Below are positions 54,192-63,049 of a stretch of 64,000 nucleotides of DNA, one piece after another. A program made the position numbers and the translations under genes. Source of the DNA: Amycolatopsis sp. NBRC 101858 (GTDB lineage Bacteria; Actinomycetota; Actinomycetes; Mycobacteriales; Pseudonocardiaceae); NCBI RefSeq assembly GCF_030269325.1, contig NZ_BSTD01000002.1:248001-312000 (forward strand), given 5' to 3'. The notes under the pieces are model-generated. The model saw only the letters and a program-made list of their open reading frames with translations, was not told the origin of the DNA and made no database searches. Position 1 is the stretch's first letter. Every line of letters starts with the position of its first letter.

Positions 54192-55510
54192 GCGGTTTCC
54201 TTCCGGGGAGCGGCGGGCATGCGGTCGAGCCTGCCGAGCACGACCGTGTAGCAGAAGATCCCGGCGAGCAGCACCACGCCGGTGACGAGGAACGCGCCGG
54301 CGAACGACCCGGTCAGGTCGACGACGGCGCCGGTGACGATCGGCGCGGCGATGCCGATCATGTTCGCGACGAAGTTGACCAGCCCGCCGAGCGTCCCCGA
54401 ACAGCCTTCGGGCGCGATGACGGCGACGATGCTGGACCCGGCCGGCACGGACACGGCGAGCCCGGCGGCGCCGACCGACAGGAACACCAGCGCCGTGGCG
54501 ACGGAACCGGCGTAGGCGGCACCGGCCACCGAGAGCGAGACGAGCATGCTCACGACCAGGACGATCCGCCGCGCCTTCGTCTCGTCGCCGGTGCGCGCGA
54601 TCAGGCGGTCCAGCAGGATCCCGCCGACGAGGAACTGCGCGAGCACGGCGACCAGCCACGGGATCATCGTGTAGAGGCCGCCGGCCAGCAGCTTCACCCC
54701 GAACTGCTTTTCGAGGTACCCGGGCAGCCAGGTGAGCAGGACGTAGTAGGCGTAGGTGTAGGACGCGTACCCGAGCGCGAGGCCCCAGGTCTTGCGGCGG
54801 CGCAGCAGGTGGCCGAGTCCGGTGAGCGAGCTCGGCGTGGGCACGTCTTCGTCGTCGGCGCCGCCCTCGCGCAGGTAGGCGTACTCCTCGGGGGACAGCC
54901 GGCCGCGGGCGAGGGCCTGCTTCGGCGTCAGGTACAGCAGCCACCACACCAGCAGGTAGCCGAGGCTCAGGACGCCGGTGAAGACGAAGGCGGCGTGCCA
55001 GCTGAACGCCGTCACGAGGAACGCCATCACCGGGATGCCGAGGACGTTGGAGATCTTGGCGCAGCCGTCGAAGATCGCGGTGGCGCGGCCGCGTTCGGAC
55101 CGCGGGAACCACTGCCCGATCGCCTTCCAGCCGGCCGGGATCGTCGGCGCCTCACCGAACCCGAGGACCAGCCGCGACGCCATCAGCAGGCCGAGGCCGC
55201 CCGCTGACGCCGTCAAGAACGACGCGATCGCCCAGAGCAGCGCCGCCGCGCGGTTCACCCAGCGGACGCCGATCCGGTCGATGATCGCGCCGATCGGCAG
55301 CTGCAGCACGGCGTACGTCCAGAGGAACGCCGAGGCGACGACGCCGAGCTGGGCCGCGCTCAGGTGGAACTCGCGCATCATCTCCGGCCCGGCGATGGAG
55401 AGGTTGACGCGGTCGACGTAGTTGACGAACGAGCCGACCCCGAGCACGCCGGCGATCATCCAGCGGGTGCGGCCCGCGGTGCGGGTCCTGGTTCGCTCGG
55501 CCGTCGTCAT
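54188..55510 (-). CDS. MFS transporter, ACS (anion:cation symporter) family
   Basis: 440 residues, 12 predicted membrane segments. NYVDRVNLSIAGPEMMREF and GFGEAPTIPAGWKAIGQWFPRSERGRA are typical for ACS members that import sugar acids, phthalates or other organic anions. Overlaps by 4 bp with genes on both sides, so it likely imports the substrate of the aldolase and nitrilase. Confidence 0.9.
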   Translation of the reverse strand: MTTAERTRTRTAGRTRWMIAGVLGVGSFVNYVDRVNLSIAGPEMMREFHLSAAQLGVVASAFLWTYAVLQLPIGAIIDRIGVRWVNRAAALLWAIASFLTASAGGLGLLMASRLVLGFGEAPTIPAGWKAIGQWFPRSERGRATAIFDGCAKISNVLGIPVMAFLVTAFSWHAAFVFTGVLSLGYLLVWWLLYLTPKQALARGRLSPEEYAYLREGGADDEDVPTPSSLTGLGHLLRRRKTWGLALGYASYTYAYYVLLTWLPGYLEKQFGVKLLAGGLYTMIPWLVAVLAQFLVGGILLDRLIARTGDETKARRIVLVVSMLVSLSVAGAAYAGSVATALVFLSVGAAGLAVSVPAGSSIVAVIAPEGCSGTLGGLVNFVANMIGIAAPIVTGAVVDLTGSFAGAFLVTGVVLLAGIFCYTVVLGRLDRMPAAPRKETA

Positions 55511-56262
55511 CGCGTCCGCTCCGCGAGCGTGGTGGTCTCCTCGAAGGCCGCGGTGAGGCCGGCGGCGAGGGCGCCGTGCTGCATGGTGAGCGCGAGCTGG
55601 CCGGCACCGTGGGCGAGGGCGAATTCCTTCTCTTCCCGGCTCCAGGCGGGCAGGACCCACGGCTTGCCCGCCGCGCGGGCGGCGTCCGCGACGCGCTCGA
55701 GGTCGGCGAAGTCCCCGGGCTCGCGGGTGTAGGCGCCGCGTTCCCGGCGCAGGGAGAGGTCGGACGGCCCGACGAAGACACCGTCCACTGTGTCCAGTGC
55801 GAGGATTTCGGCGATGTCGTCGAGGGCGCCGGCGTCCTCGATCATCGGCAGGCAGCGGGTGCCGCGGTCCTGCTCGGTGACCCACTCGTCGGTGAAGCCG
55901 CGGTAGCCGGTGGTGCGGCCGCCCGCGAAGCTGCGATCACCCAGCGGCGGGAACTTCGAGAACGCCGTCACGGCCTTGGCGTGCGCGGCGTTCTCGACGT
56001 GCGGGATGACGACGGCGTCGGCGCCGAAGTCGAGGGCCTGCTGGATCGGGCCGCGCTCGGGGCCGAGGACCTTGGCGAGCACCTCCAGGCCGAGAGCGCG
56101 CAGGAACGGGACGAACCGCTCGAGGTCGGCCAGGTCGAAGGCGCCGTGCTCGATGTCGAGGACGGCGGCGCCGTAGCCGATCCCGCGGGCGATCTCGGCG
56201 GCCGCGAACGACGGATCGGAGAGCCAGACGGCGTAGCGGCGGTCGGCGGGGACTGGGGACAT
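55507..56262 (-). CDS. HpcH/HpaI-type class II 2-keto acid aldolase
   Basis: 251 residues. VLDIEHGAFDLADL, VVIPHVENAAHAKAV, CLPMIEDAGAL (metal-binding Glu) and GVFVGPSDLSLRR (metal Asp) are the motifs of HpaI/2-keto-3-deoxy-L-rhamnonate aldolases that release pyruvate and an aldehyde. AGGAGG precedes ATG 56262. First gene of a three-gene operon, divergent from a GntR gene. Confidence 0.9.
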   Translation of the reverse strand: MSPVPADRRYAVWLSDPSFAAAEIARGIGYGAAVLDIEHGAFDLADLERFVPFLRALGLEVLAKVLGPERGPIQQALDFGADAVVIPHVENAAHAKAVTAFSKFPPLGDRSFAGGRTTGYRGFTDEWVTEQDRGTRCLPMIEDAGALDDIAEILALDTVDGVFVGPSDLSLRRERGAYTREPGDFADLERVADAARAAGKPWVLPAWSREEKEFALAHGAGQLALTMQHGALAAGLTAAFEETTTLAERTR

Positions 56263-56311
56263 CGGGAACCTCCTGCGTACGGATGACGGTAGCTCCGGTC
56301 ATTGTGTGCAC

Positions 56312-56323
56312 CGTGTATACACG
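56312..56323. promoter_or_regulatory. GntR/FadR-type operator CGTGTATACACG
   Basis: A perfect 12-bp palindrome with the TGTATACA core, similar to FadR-subfamily sites, lies centrally in the 114-bp region between the aldolase and GntR genes, so one bound dimer could control both. Confidence 0.6.
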
Positions 56324-56376
56324 ATGGATATTCGTCGGTCCAGACGCTAAGCTGACGGCCGGACGAGGGGAGTGGC

Positions 56377-57030
56377 ATGACCACCAGCGCACCGGCCGGG
56401 CCGGCGCGGGACCGCGTGTACGCCTGGCTGCGCGACGGGATCATCGCGGGCGAGCTCGAAGGCGGCCGGTTCCTGGACGAGCAGTGGGTCTCGGGCGAAA
56501 CCGGGGTCTCCCGGACACCCGTGCGCGAGGCGTTCCACCGCCTGGAGGCCGAGCGGTTCATCAGCCTGCTGCCGCGCAAGGGCGCGCAGGTCCGCACGGT
56601 GACGGCGCGCGAGCTGGCGGAGGTCTACCAGAGCCGCCGCCTGATCGAGGGCCACGCGATCGCGGAGGTCTGCGCGGCCCGGGCGGGCGCACCGGCGGAG
56701 ATGGCCGGCCTGATCGAGGAGATGGACCGCGCGGGGAAGGCCCGCGACTGGTTCGCGGTGTCGGGCCTGGACCGCGCGTTCCACCGCGCGATCGTGAACG
56801 CGGCGGGCAACTCGGTGCTGACGGAGCTGTACGACACGCTGCGCTCGCGCCAGCAGCGGGTCGCGGTACGGGCGCTGGAGGCCCGCCCGGAGCGGCTGCC
56901 GGTGATCGACGCGGAGCACCGCGCACTGGTGGCGGCGCTGGACGCCCACGACGCCGAAGAGGCGCTGCGGGTGCTGAACCAGCACCTGCGCCCGGTGTCC
57001 GAAGTGGTCTCGGCCCTCGACCGCGGCTGA
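56377..57030 (+). CDS. GntR-family (FCD) transcriptional regulator
   Basis: 217 residues with the winged helix VYAWLRDGIIAGELEGGRFL, TGVSRTPVREAFHRLEAERF and an FCD domain carrying metal-binding residues (LDRAFHRAIVNAAGN, DAEHRALVAALD). GAGGGGAG stands before the ATG. It presumably represses the divergent aldolase-MFS-nitrilase operon. Confidence 0.92.
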   Translation: MTTSAPAGPARDRVYAWLRDGIIAGELEGGRFLDEQWVSGETGVSRTPVREAFHRLEAERFISLLPRKGAQVRTVTARELAEVYQSRRLIEGHAIAEVCAARAGAPAEMAGLIEEMDRAGKARDWFAVSGLDRAFHRAIVNAAGNSVLTELYDTLRSRQQRVAVRALEARPERLPVIDAEHRALVAALDAHDAEEALRVLNQHLRPVSEVVSALDRG

Positions 57031-57120
57031 TCCCACGCCCGTGGACGCGGGCCCGGCGGCCGGGCCGGCATCGTGTCCCAGATGCGGCGCACCCGGCCGG
57101 GCGAATGATAGGAATGGCCG

Positions 57121-58443
57121 GTGACCGAACCGAACCTGATCGAAGCCGCCGCGGCCGAGGCCGTCACGCTGACCAGTGAGCTCATCCGCATCGACACGAC
57201 CAACACCGGCGACCCCGACACGCTGGTCGGCGAGCGGGCCGCGGCCGAGTACGTTGCCGAGAAGCTGACCGACGCCGGCTACGAGATCACCTACGTCGAG
57301 TCGGGCGGGAAGAACCGGCACAACGTCATCGTCCGGCTGGAAGGCGCCGACCGGACGCGCGGCGGGCTGCTCATCCACGGCCACCTCGACGCCGTGCCCG
57401 CCGACCCGTCCGAGTGGTCGGTCCACCCCTTCTCGGGCGCGATCCAGGACGACTACGTCTGGGGCCGCGGCGCGGTCGACATGAAGGATATGTGCGGGAT
57501 GGCGCTCGCGCTGGCCCGCCACTACAAGATGAACAACGTCGTGCCGCCGCGCGACCTCGTCTTCGCCTTCCTCGCCGACGAAGAAGCGGGCGGCAAGTAC
57601 GGCGCCCAGTGGCTCGTCGAGAACCGCCCGGACCTCTTCGAGGGTGTCACCGAGGCGATCAGCGAGGTCGGCGGCTTCTCGATCACGCTCAAGGACGACG
57701 TCCGCGCCTACCTGATCGAGACGGCCGAAAAGGGCATCCGCTGGATGAAGCTGCGCGTGCGCGGCACCGCCGGGCACGGCTCGATGATCCACCGCGACAA
57801 CGCCGTGACGAAGCTGGCCGAAGCCGTCGCGAAGCTCGGCAACCACCGCTTCCCGCTCGTGCTGACCGACTCGGTGAAGGAGTTCCTCGCCGGCGTCACC
57901 GAGATCACCGGCTGGGACTTCCCCGAAGACGACCTCGAAGGCTCGGTCGCCAAGCTGGGCAACATCTCCCGGATGATCGGCGCGACCCTGCGCGACACCG
58001 CCAACCCGACCATGCTCACCGCCGGGTACAAGTCGAACGTCATCCCGTCGGTCGCCGAAGCCGCGGTCGACTGCCGGATCCTGCCGGGCCGCCTCGAGGC
58101 GTTCGACCGCGAGCTCGACGAGCTGCTCGGCCCGGACATCGAGAAGGAGTGGATGGAGCTCCCGCCGGTCGAGACGACGTTCGACGGCGCCCTCGTCGAC
58201 GCCATGACCGCCGCGGTGCTCGCCGAGGACCCGGGCGCGAAGACGCTGCCGTACATGCTTTCCGGCGGCACCGACGCGAAGTCCTTCCAGGACCTCGGGA
58301 TCCGCAACTTCGGCTTCGCGCCGCTCAAGCTGCCGGCCGACCTCGACTTCTCGGCGCTCTTCCACGGCGTCGACGAGCGCGTCCCGGTCGAGGCGCTGAA
58401 GTTCGGCACCCGCGTGCTGGACCGGTTCCTGCGCACGTCCTGA
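57121..58443 (+). CDS. M20-family metallopeptidase/deacylase
   Basis: 440 residues. Zinc ligands lie in IHGHLDAVP, GRGAVDMKD, FLADEEAGG (general base Glu) and near the C-terminal SGGTDAKSF and LFHGVDERVP. The dimerisation lid domain is in the middle (RGTAGHGSMIHRDNAV). It belongs to the ArgE/DapE/CPG2 group that cleaves N-acyl amino acids or dipeptides. GTG 57121 is the start; its TGA overlaps the next ATG (TGATG). Confidence 0.9.
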   Translation: MTEPNLIEAAAAEAVTLTSELIRIDTTNTGDPDTLVGERAAAEYVAEKLTDAGYEITYVESGGKNRHNVIVRLEGADRTRGGLLIHGHLDAVPADPSEWSVHPFSGAIQDDYVWGRGAVDMKDMCGMALALARHYKMNNVVPPRDLVFAFLADEEAGGKYGAQWLVENRPDLFEGVTEAISEVGGFSITLKDDVRAYLIETAEKGIRWMKLRVRGTAGHGSMIHRDNAVTKLAEAVAKLGNHRFPLVLTDSVKEFLAGVTEITGWDFPEDDLEGSVAKLGNISRMIGATLRDTANPTMLTAGYKSNVIPSVAEAAVDCRILPGRLEAFDRELDELLGPDIEKEWMELPPVETTFDGALVDAMTAAVLAEDPGAKTLPYMLSGGTDAKSFQDLGIRNFGFAPLKLPADLDFSALFHGVDERVPVEALKFGTRVLDRFLRTS

Positions 58444-59336
58444 TGACCGCGTTCGCGCTCGCCGACGGCACGTCCCTGCAGGTGGTGCGCAGGCGCGACC
58501 CGGCCGCGCCGGTGACCGTGGTGTTCGTCCACGGCTACGCGCTCGACCAGCGCAGCTGGAGCCGGATCGCGCCGCTGGTGCCGGACGCGGCCGACGGGCC
58601 GGTGGCCGTGCTGACCTACGACCAGCGCGGCCACGGCGGGTCCGGGCGGGCGCGGCGCGGCACCGCGACGATGGCCCAGCTCGGCGACGACCTCGCCGAG
58701 CTGGTCGAGCGCGAAGTCCCGGCCGGGAAGGTGGTGCTCGTCGGGCACGACATGGGCGGCCTGGCCGTCATGTCGCTGTCCCAGCGGCACCCGGAGCTGT
58801 TCGCCGCGCGCGTGTCCGGGCTGGTGCTCCTCGCGACGTCGTCGGGGACGCTGGCCACCGAGGTCTCGGCGGCGTGGCCGAACGCGCTGGGAAAGCTGGC
58901 CCGCGACCTCGAAGCGGTGCTCGGCTCGAAGCTCTTCGGCGTGGTCCGGGAGCACACCAGCCGGGCGGTCAGCGCCGGCCTGCGGTGGTGGCTCTTCGGC
59001 GACGACCCGGACCCGGAACTGGTCGAGCTGACCGTGAAGATGATCCGCGGCAACTGGCCGCACACGGTGTCGCTGTTCCGCCCGGCGCTGGACGCCTACG
59101 CCCGAGATTCGGCTTTGGCGCAGGTCAGCGGGCTGCCGGTGACGGCGATCGTGGGGGAGCGGGACCGGATCGTCCGCGCGTCCGACGTCGAGCAGTGGGC
59201 CGGCGGCCTCGGCAACGGGACGGCGGTGGTCCTGCCCGGCGTCGGGCACGTCGTGCCGCTGGAAGCCGCGGCGCAGGTGCTGCCGCGGGTCGTCGCCCTG
59301 GTCAACGCCAGCCACCGACAAGACGAGAGTTCTTGA
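58443..59336 (+). CDS. Alpha/beta hydrolase with aspartate nucleophile (epoxide-hydrolase-like)
   Basis: 297 residues. The elbow reads VGHDMGG, so the nucleophile is D103 as in epoxide hydrolases and haloalkane dehalogenases, not serine. VFVHGYALDQRSW is the oxyanion motif, TYDQRGHGGS follows, and GERDRIVRA and GVGHVVPLE hold the acid and histidine. It is coupled to the M20 peptidase gene by TGATG. Substrate unknown. Confidence 0.82.
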   Translation: MTAFALADGTSLQVVRRRDPAAPVTVVFVHGYALDQRSWSRIAPLVPDAADGPVAVLTYDQRGHGGSGRARRGTATMAQLGDDLAELVEREVPAGKVVLVGHDMGGLAVMSLSQRHPELFAARVSGLVLLATSSGTLATEVSAAWPNALGKLARDLEAVLGSKLFGVVREHTSRAVSAGLRWWLFGDDPDPELVELTVKMIRGNWPHTVSLFRPALDAYARDSALAQVSGLPVTAIVGERDRIVRASDVEQWAGGLGNGTAVVLPGVGHVVPLEAAAQVLPRVVALVNASHRQDESS

Positions 59337-59357
59337 CAACTTCTCTGTTCGGAAGCG
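59334..59357 (+). promoter_or_regulatory. Promoter of ArsR-like gene
   Basis: A perfect -35 TTGACA overlaps the stop of the preceding gene; about 18 bp later comes GATGCT, itself some six bases before the ATG at 59369, indicating a leaderless message. Confidence 0.5.
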
Positions 59358-59368
59358 ATGCTGGGCCC

Positions 59369-59965
59369 ATGTTCTCCGTGGCGGTGATCGAAGACGCGTC
59401 GGCGGCCGAGGTGTCGCTCGACCCGGTCCGGGCCCGGCTGCTGGCCGAACTGGCCGAGCCGGCCTCGGCCACCATGCTGGCCGCGCGCGTCGGGCTCCCG
59501 CGCCAGAAGGTCAACTACCACCTGCGGACCCTCGAAGCGCACGGCCTCGTCGAGCTGGTCGAGGAACGGCGGAAGGGCAACGTCACCGAGCGGATGATGC
59601 GGGCGACGGCGTCGTCGTACGTCATCTCGCCGGCCGCGCTGGCCGCCGTCCAGCCCGACCCGGCCCAGTCGCCGGACCGGCTCTCGGCCCGCTGGCTGCT
59701 CGCCGTCGCGGGCCGGCTCGTGCGGGACGTCGGGCTGCTGATCACCGGTGGGGAGAAGGCGAAACAGCGCGTCGCGACCTTCGCGATCGACGGCGAGGTC
59801 CGGTTCGCCTCCGCGGCCGACCGCGCCGCGTTCGCCGAGGAGCTCGCGACCGCCGTCACGACCCTGGTCGGCAAGTACCACGACGAAACGGCCGAGAAGG
59901 GCCGGCCGCACCGGGTCGTCGTCGCCGTCCACCCGAGCATCCCGGAGGAGTCCCGTGGGGCATGA
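59369..59965 (+). CDS. ArsR-like winged-helix regulator
   Basis: 198 residues. LDPVRARLLAELAEPASATMLA, VGLPRQKVNYHLRTLEAHGLVEL and EERRKGNVTERMMRATASSYV are the HTH_20 winged helix and wing; the C-terminal half is helical. Such regulators are regularly encoded with an SRPBCC protein, as here (11-bp overlap), and probably autoregulate the pair. Confidence 0.88.
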   Translation: MFSVAVIEDASAAEVSLDPVRARLLAELAEPASATMLAARVGLPRQKVNYHLRTLEAHGLVELVEERRKGNVTERMMRATASSYVISPAALAAVQPDPAQSPDRLSARWLLAVAGRLVRDVGLLITGGEKAKQRVATFAIDGEVRFASAADRAAFAEELATAVTTLVGKYHDETAEKGRPHRVVVAVHPSIPEESRGA

Positions 59966-60677
59966 GTTCGAGCTGACCGACGTCGCCGAGGTCGACGCGA
60001 CGCCGGAGCAGGTGTGGGCCGCCATCGCCACCGGGCCGGGCATCGACTCGTGGTTCATGGGCCGCAACGAGGTCGAGGGCGGCACCGGCGGCGTCGTGCG
60101 CGGTGCCTTCGGCGGGTACGAGCCCGAGTACCGGATCCGGGAGTGGGACCCGCTCGAGAAGCTCGTCTACGGCAGCGATCCCGCGCCGGACGGACGGAAG
60201 ATCGCCTACGAATTCCTCGTCGAGGGCCGCGAAGGCGGCAGCACGGTGGTCCGGTGCGTGACGAGCGGGTTCCTGCCCGGCGACGACTGGGAAGACGAGT
60301 TCGAGGCGATGACCACCGGCGGCGCGCTGTTCTTCCGCACCCTCGTCGAGTACGTCACGCACTTCGCCGGCCGGACCGCGGTACCGGTCACCGCGTTCGG
60401 CCCGCCGGTGGGGGACTGGGACGAGGCGTGGGCCCGGCTCGGCACGGCGCTGGGCCTGTCCGCGCGGCCCGTCGAGGGCGATCGCGTCTCCCTCGGCGGC
60501 GTGGTCTATGCGGCCAACGACCAGACGGTCGGAATCCGGACGGCGGACGCGATGATCCGGTTCATCAAGGGCTTCCACGGCCCGATGGTCGCGTCCCACC
60601 ACCTGTTCGCCCCGGGCGCGGATGCCGAGGCGGAGGAGAAGACGTGGACCGACTGGCTGAACCGGGTGTTCGGCTAG
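59955..60677 (+). CDS. SRPBCC/AHSA1-family protein
   Basis: 240 residues with the START-like ligand-binding fold: AEVDATPEQVWAAIATGPGIDSWF, GAFGGYEPEYRIREWDPLEKLVY. The C-terminal third is an extra alpha/beta part. It may bind a hydrophobic ligand for the coupled ArsR-like regulator. GGAGGAG precedes GTG 59955. Its TAG overlaps the stop of the convergent small gene. Confidence 0.85.
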   Translation: MGHEFELTDVAEVDATPEQVWAAIATGPGIDSWFMGRNEVEGGTGGVVRGAFGGYEPEYRIREWDPLEKLVYGSDPAPDGRKIAYEFLVEGREGGSTVVRCVTSGFLPGDDWEDEFEAMTTGGALFFRTLVEYVTHFAGRTAVPVTAFGPPVGDWDEAWARLGTALGLSARPVEGDRVSLGGVVYAANDQTVGIRTADAMIRFIKGFHGPMVASHHLFAPGADAEAEEKTWTDWLNRVFG

Positions 60678-60898
60678 GTCGGCAGCGCGCCGGGCAGGCT
60701 CTCCGCCGTCTTCTTGCGGCGCAGCCAGACCCGGCGCGTCCCGTCGGCGTAAAGCCGCACGTTCCGCAGTTCCCAGCCCGCGAACTCCGCGTGGATGGAG
60801 AGCTGGATCGCCGCCGCACGCCGGGACACACCCGGGGGGAGGTGCAGGCGGCGATACTCCCAATCCCCTTCGACCACCGCCTCGCTGACCGTCGTCAT
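60674..60898 (-). CDS. Small DUF5703-like protein
   Basis: 74 residues: WEYRRLHLPPGVSRRAAA, AEFAGWELRNVRLYADGTRR and VWLRRK match the small actinobacterial DUF5703 family of unknown function. The ATG overlaps the stop of the lipoprotein gene (ATGA), so the two are co-translated. Confidence 0.75.
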   Translation of the reverse strand: MTTVSEAVVEGDWEYRRLHLPPGVSRRAAAIQLSIHAEFAGWELRNVRLYADGTRRVWLRRKKTAESLPGALPT

Positions 60899-61902
60899 GG
60901 CTGGATCACCTGGGTCCCTTCTCCGGCGGCCGAGCCGATGACCACCCGGCCGCTGGTTTCGTCCACCCCGACCGAGTCCGGCTGGCGCACGGTGGGGAAC
61001 CGGTACTTCTCGACGGGCTCGCCGCCGCGGACGTCGAACCCGACCACCTCGTTGCGCCCGGTCAGCGTCACCCACGCCAGGCTCCGCTTCGCGTCGTAGG
61101 CGATCCCGTACGGGCCACCCGGCACCGGGTAGCGCTGCCGCATGATCAACGGCGAAGCCGAGAACGCGATCAGCGCACCCGCCCGCGCGTCCGTCACCAG
61201 CACCCGCCCGTACGAATCCGCCACGGCGTTGGCGGCACCATCACCCGCGCGCAGACCCTCGTTGACCTTCCCGCCGGCGACGTCGACCGAGAACACCGCC
61301 GTCCGCAACCGGTCCAGCACCACGACCCCCGCCCCGGCGACCACGACGTCGTCGGCGCTGTAGAGCTGCCCGCCGATCGTCCGCGCGGGCCCGCTCGCCG
61401 GCAGCACCTGGATGTCCTTCGCCGCCCCCATCGCCACCAGCCGATCGGCGCCGTAAGCGATGCTCGACGCCGGCTGCCCGCCCGTCTTCGTCTCGGAGAG
61501 CTGCCGATCCGGCAAGGACAGCTGCTGCACCACACCCTGCGCCGGCTCCGCGATCTCGACCCGCCCCGGCGCCACGGACAGCTTCTCCGCCTTGCCGTAT
61601 AACGGCATATTCACCGGGGGTGACGCGAGCGCGTTCAAATCGTAGAGCTGCAAAGACGGCTGCTGAGCGAGAGCCACGACCAGGGTCGACCCCGCAACGG
61701 CGACGGCGGAGACCGCCCCGCCCGGCAGGACCTGACCGGCCGGCTTCACGGTCACGGCGGGGGAGACCGCCGGCTTCGCCGCGACGGGGTTCGCGACGAT
61801 CTGCAGGTCGTCGCCGTCGGACTTGGCCGACGAGCAGCCCGAGAGCACCAGGACACCGGCGAGCGGGATCGCGATCCACGACACGGCGGCGAACCGACGC
61901 AC
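60895..61902 (-). CDS. Lipoprotein with beta-propeller (NHL/YVTN-like) repeats
   Basis: 335 residues. The N-terminus RRFAAVSWIAIPLAGVLVLS followed by GCSS is a lipoprotein signal with lipobox cysteine C23. Repeats such as VSAVAVAGSTLVVALA, VAVSYGRVLVTDARAGALIA-type and YGIAYDAKRSLAWVTLTGRN suggest a six- or seven-bladed propeller on the outer face of the membrane. GTG 61902 has GGAGG seven bases upstream; an alternative start further upstream, near 61950, also has GGAGG but adds a long n-region. Confidence 0.82.
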   Translation of the reverse strand: MRRFAAVSWIAIPLAGVLVLSGCSSAKSDGDDLQIVANPVAAKPAVSPAVTVKPAGQVLPGGAVSAVAVAGSTLVVALAQQPSLQLYDLNALASPPVNMPLYGKAEKLSVAPGRVEIAEPAQGVVQQLSLPDRQLSETKTGGQPASSIAYGADRLVAMGAAKDIQVLPASGPARTIGGQLYSADDVVVAGAGVVVLDRLRTAVFSVDVAGGKVNEGLRAGDGAANAVADSYGRVLVTDARAGALIAFSASPLIMRQRYPVPGGPYGIAYDAKRSLAWVTLTGRNEVVGFDVRGGEPVEKYRFPTVRQPDSVGVDETSGRVVIGSAAGEGTQVIQP

Positions 61903-61993
61903 GTTGCGGCCTCCAGATGTCCCTCGGCGGGCGGTCTTCACCAGCATCCTCCACGATCGTCTTGCCGTCACGTGCATGTCACCCAACAGACAC

Positions 61994-62962
61994 CTAGCGC
62001 GGCCAGCGCTCCGGATAGCCGACCTCGATCGCGCTGACGTCGTCGAGCGCGGAGCGGATGGCCGGCGGGAGGGTGATCTCCTCCGCCGTCAGCGAACCGG
62101 TGAGCTGACCGGTGTCCCGCGCCCCGACCACCGGGGCCACGACCCCGGGCCGGTCGCGGACCCAGGCCAGCGCGACGGCCAGCGGCGACGTGCCCAGCCC
62201 GTCCGCCGCGGTGGCCACCGCCTGCACGATCCGGGCGGCCCGGTCGGTGCGGTGGTGCTCGACGTAACCGGCGTACGCGCTGTTCGCGCCGCGTGAGTCC
62301 GCGGGCGTGCCGGTGCGGTACTTGCCGGTCAGCACGCCGCGGCCCAGCGGCGCCCAGGGCAGCAGGCCGACGCCGTGGTGCTCGGCGGCCGGGACGACCT
62401 CGCGGTCGACTCCGCGTTCAAGCAGCGAGTACTCGACCTGGGTGGAGACGATCGGCGCAACCGCGGCGGTGCCGGCGGCGGCCGTCGCGAGCTGCCAGCC
62501 CGCGTAGTTCGAGACGCCGACGTACCGGGCCTTGCCGCTGTTCACGGCGTACTCGAGCGCGGCGAGGGTTTCGGCGATCGGCACGCAGGTGTCCCAGGCG
62601 TGCAGCTGCCACAGGTCGACGTGGTCGGTGCCGAGCCGCTTGAGCGAGCCGTCGAGCGCGGTGAGCAGGGCACCGCGTGAGGCGCCGCCGCCGAACGGGC
62701 CGTCGGTGCGGCGGGCGACTGCCTTGGTGGCGAGGACGACGTCGTCGCGCGGTACGAGGTCACCCAGAAGTGAGCCGAGCACCCGTTCGGCTTCGCCCTC
62801 GCCGTAGATGTCGGCGGTGTCCACCAGGGTGCCGCCGGCGTCCACGAAGGCGACCAGCTGGCTGGCGGCCTCTTCCGCGTCGGTGTCGCCACCCCAGGTC
62901 ATGGTGCCGAGCGCCATCCGCGAGACACGCAGTCCCGAGCGGCCGAGCAGTCGCTTTTCCAC
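61994..62962 (-). CDS. Aldo/keto reductase
   Basis: 322 residues. RLLGRSGLRVSRMALGTMTW is the AKR start, DTADIYGEGEAERVLG carries the catalytic D and Y, HVDLWQLHAWD the histidine, and WAPLGRGVLTGKY the cofactor site. It should reduce aldehydes or ketones with NADPH. TAGGCT (62976-62971) lies eight bases before GTG 62962, so the message is leaderless. Confidence 0.9.
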   Translation of the reverse strand: MEKRLLGRSGLRVSRMALGTMTWGGDTDAEEAASQLVAFVDAGGTLVDTADIYGEGEAERVLGSLLGDLVPRDDVVLATKAVARRTDGPFGGGASRGALLTALDGSLKRLGTDHVDLWQLHAWDTCVPIAETLAALEYAVNSGKARYVGVSNYAGWQLATAAAGTAAVAPIVSTQVEYSLLERGVDREVVPAAEHHGVGLLPWAPLGRGVLTGKYRTGTPADSRGANSAYAGYVEHHRTDRAARIVQAVATAADGLGTSPLAVALAWVRDRPGVVAPVVGARDTGQLTGSLTAEEITLPPAIRSALDDVSAIEVGYPERWPR

Positions 62963-63035
62963 GACCGCCGAGCCTAGTGGGCGGTCCCGGGAGAACCTGA
63001 CCAAGGTGAGTCGTGTCGCCCACAAGGGCCCCCGT

Positions 63036-63041
63036 TAGGGT
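63036..63041 (+). promoter_or_regulatory. -10 box TAGGGT of the luciferase-like gene
   Basis: TAGGGT is eight bases before GTG 63050 and no ribosome site intervenes. Confidence 0.4.
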
Positions 63042-63049
63042 CTGGCCCC

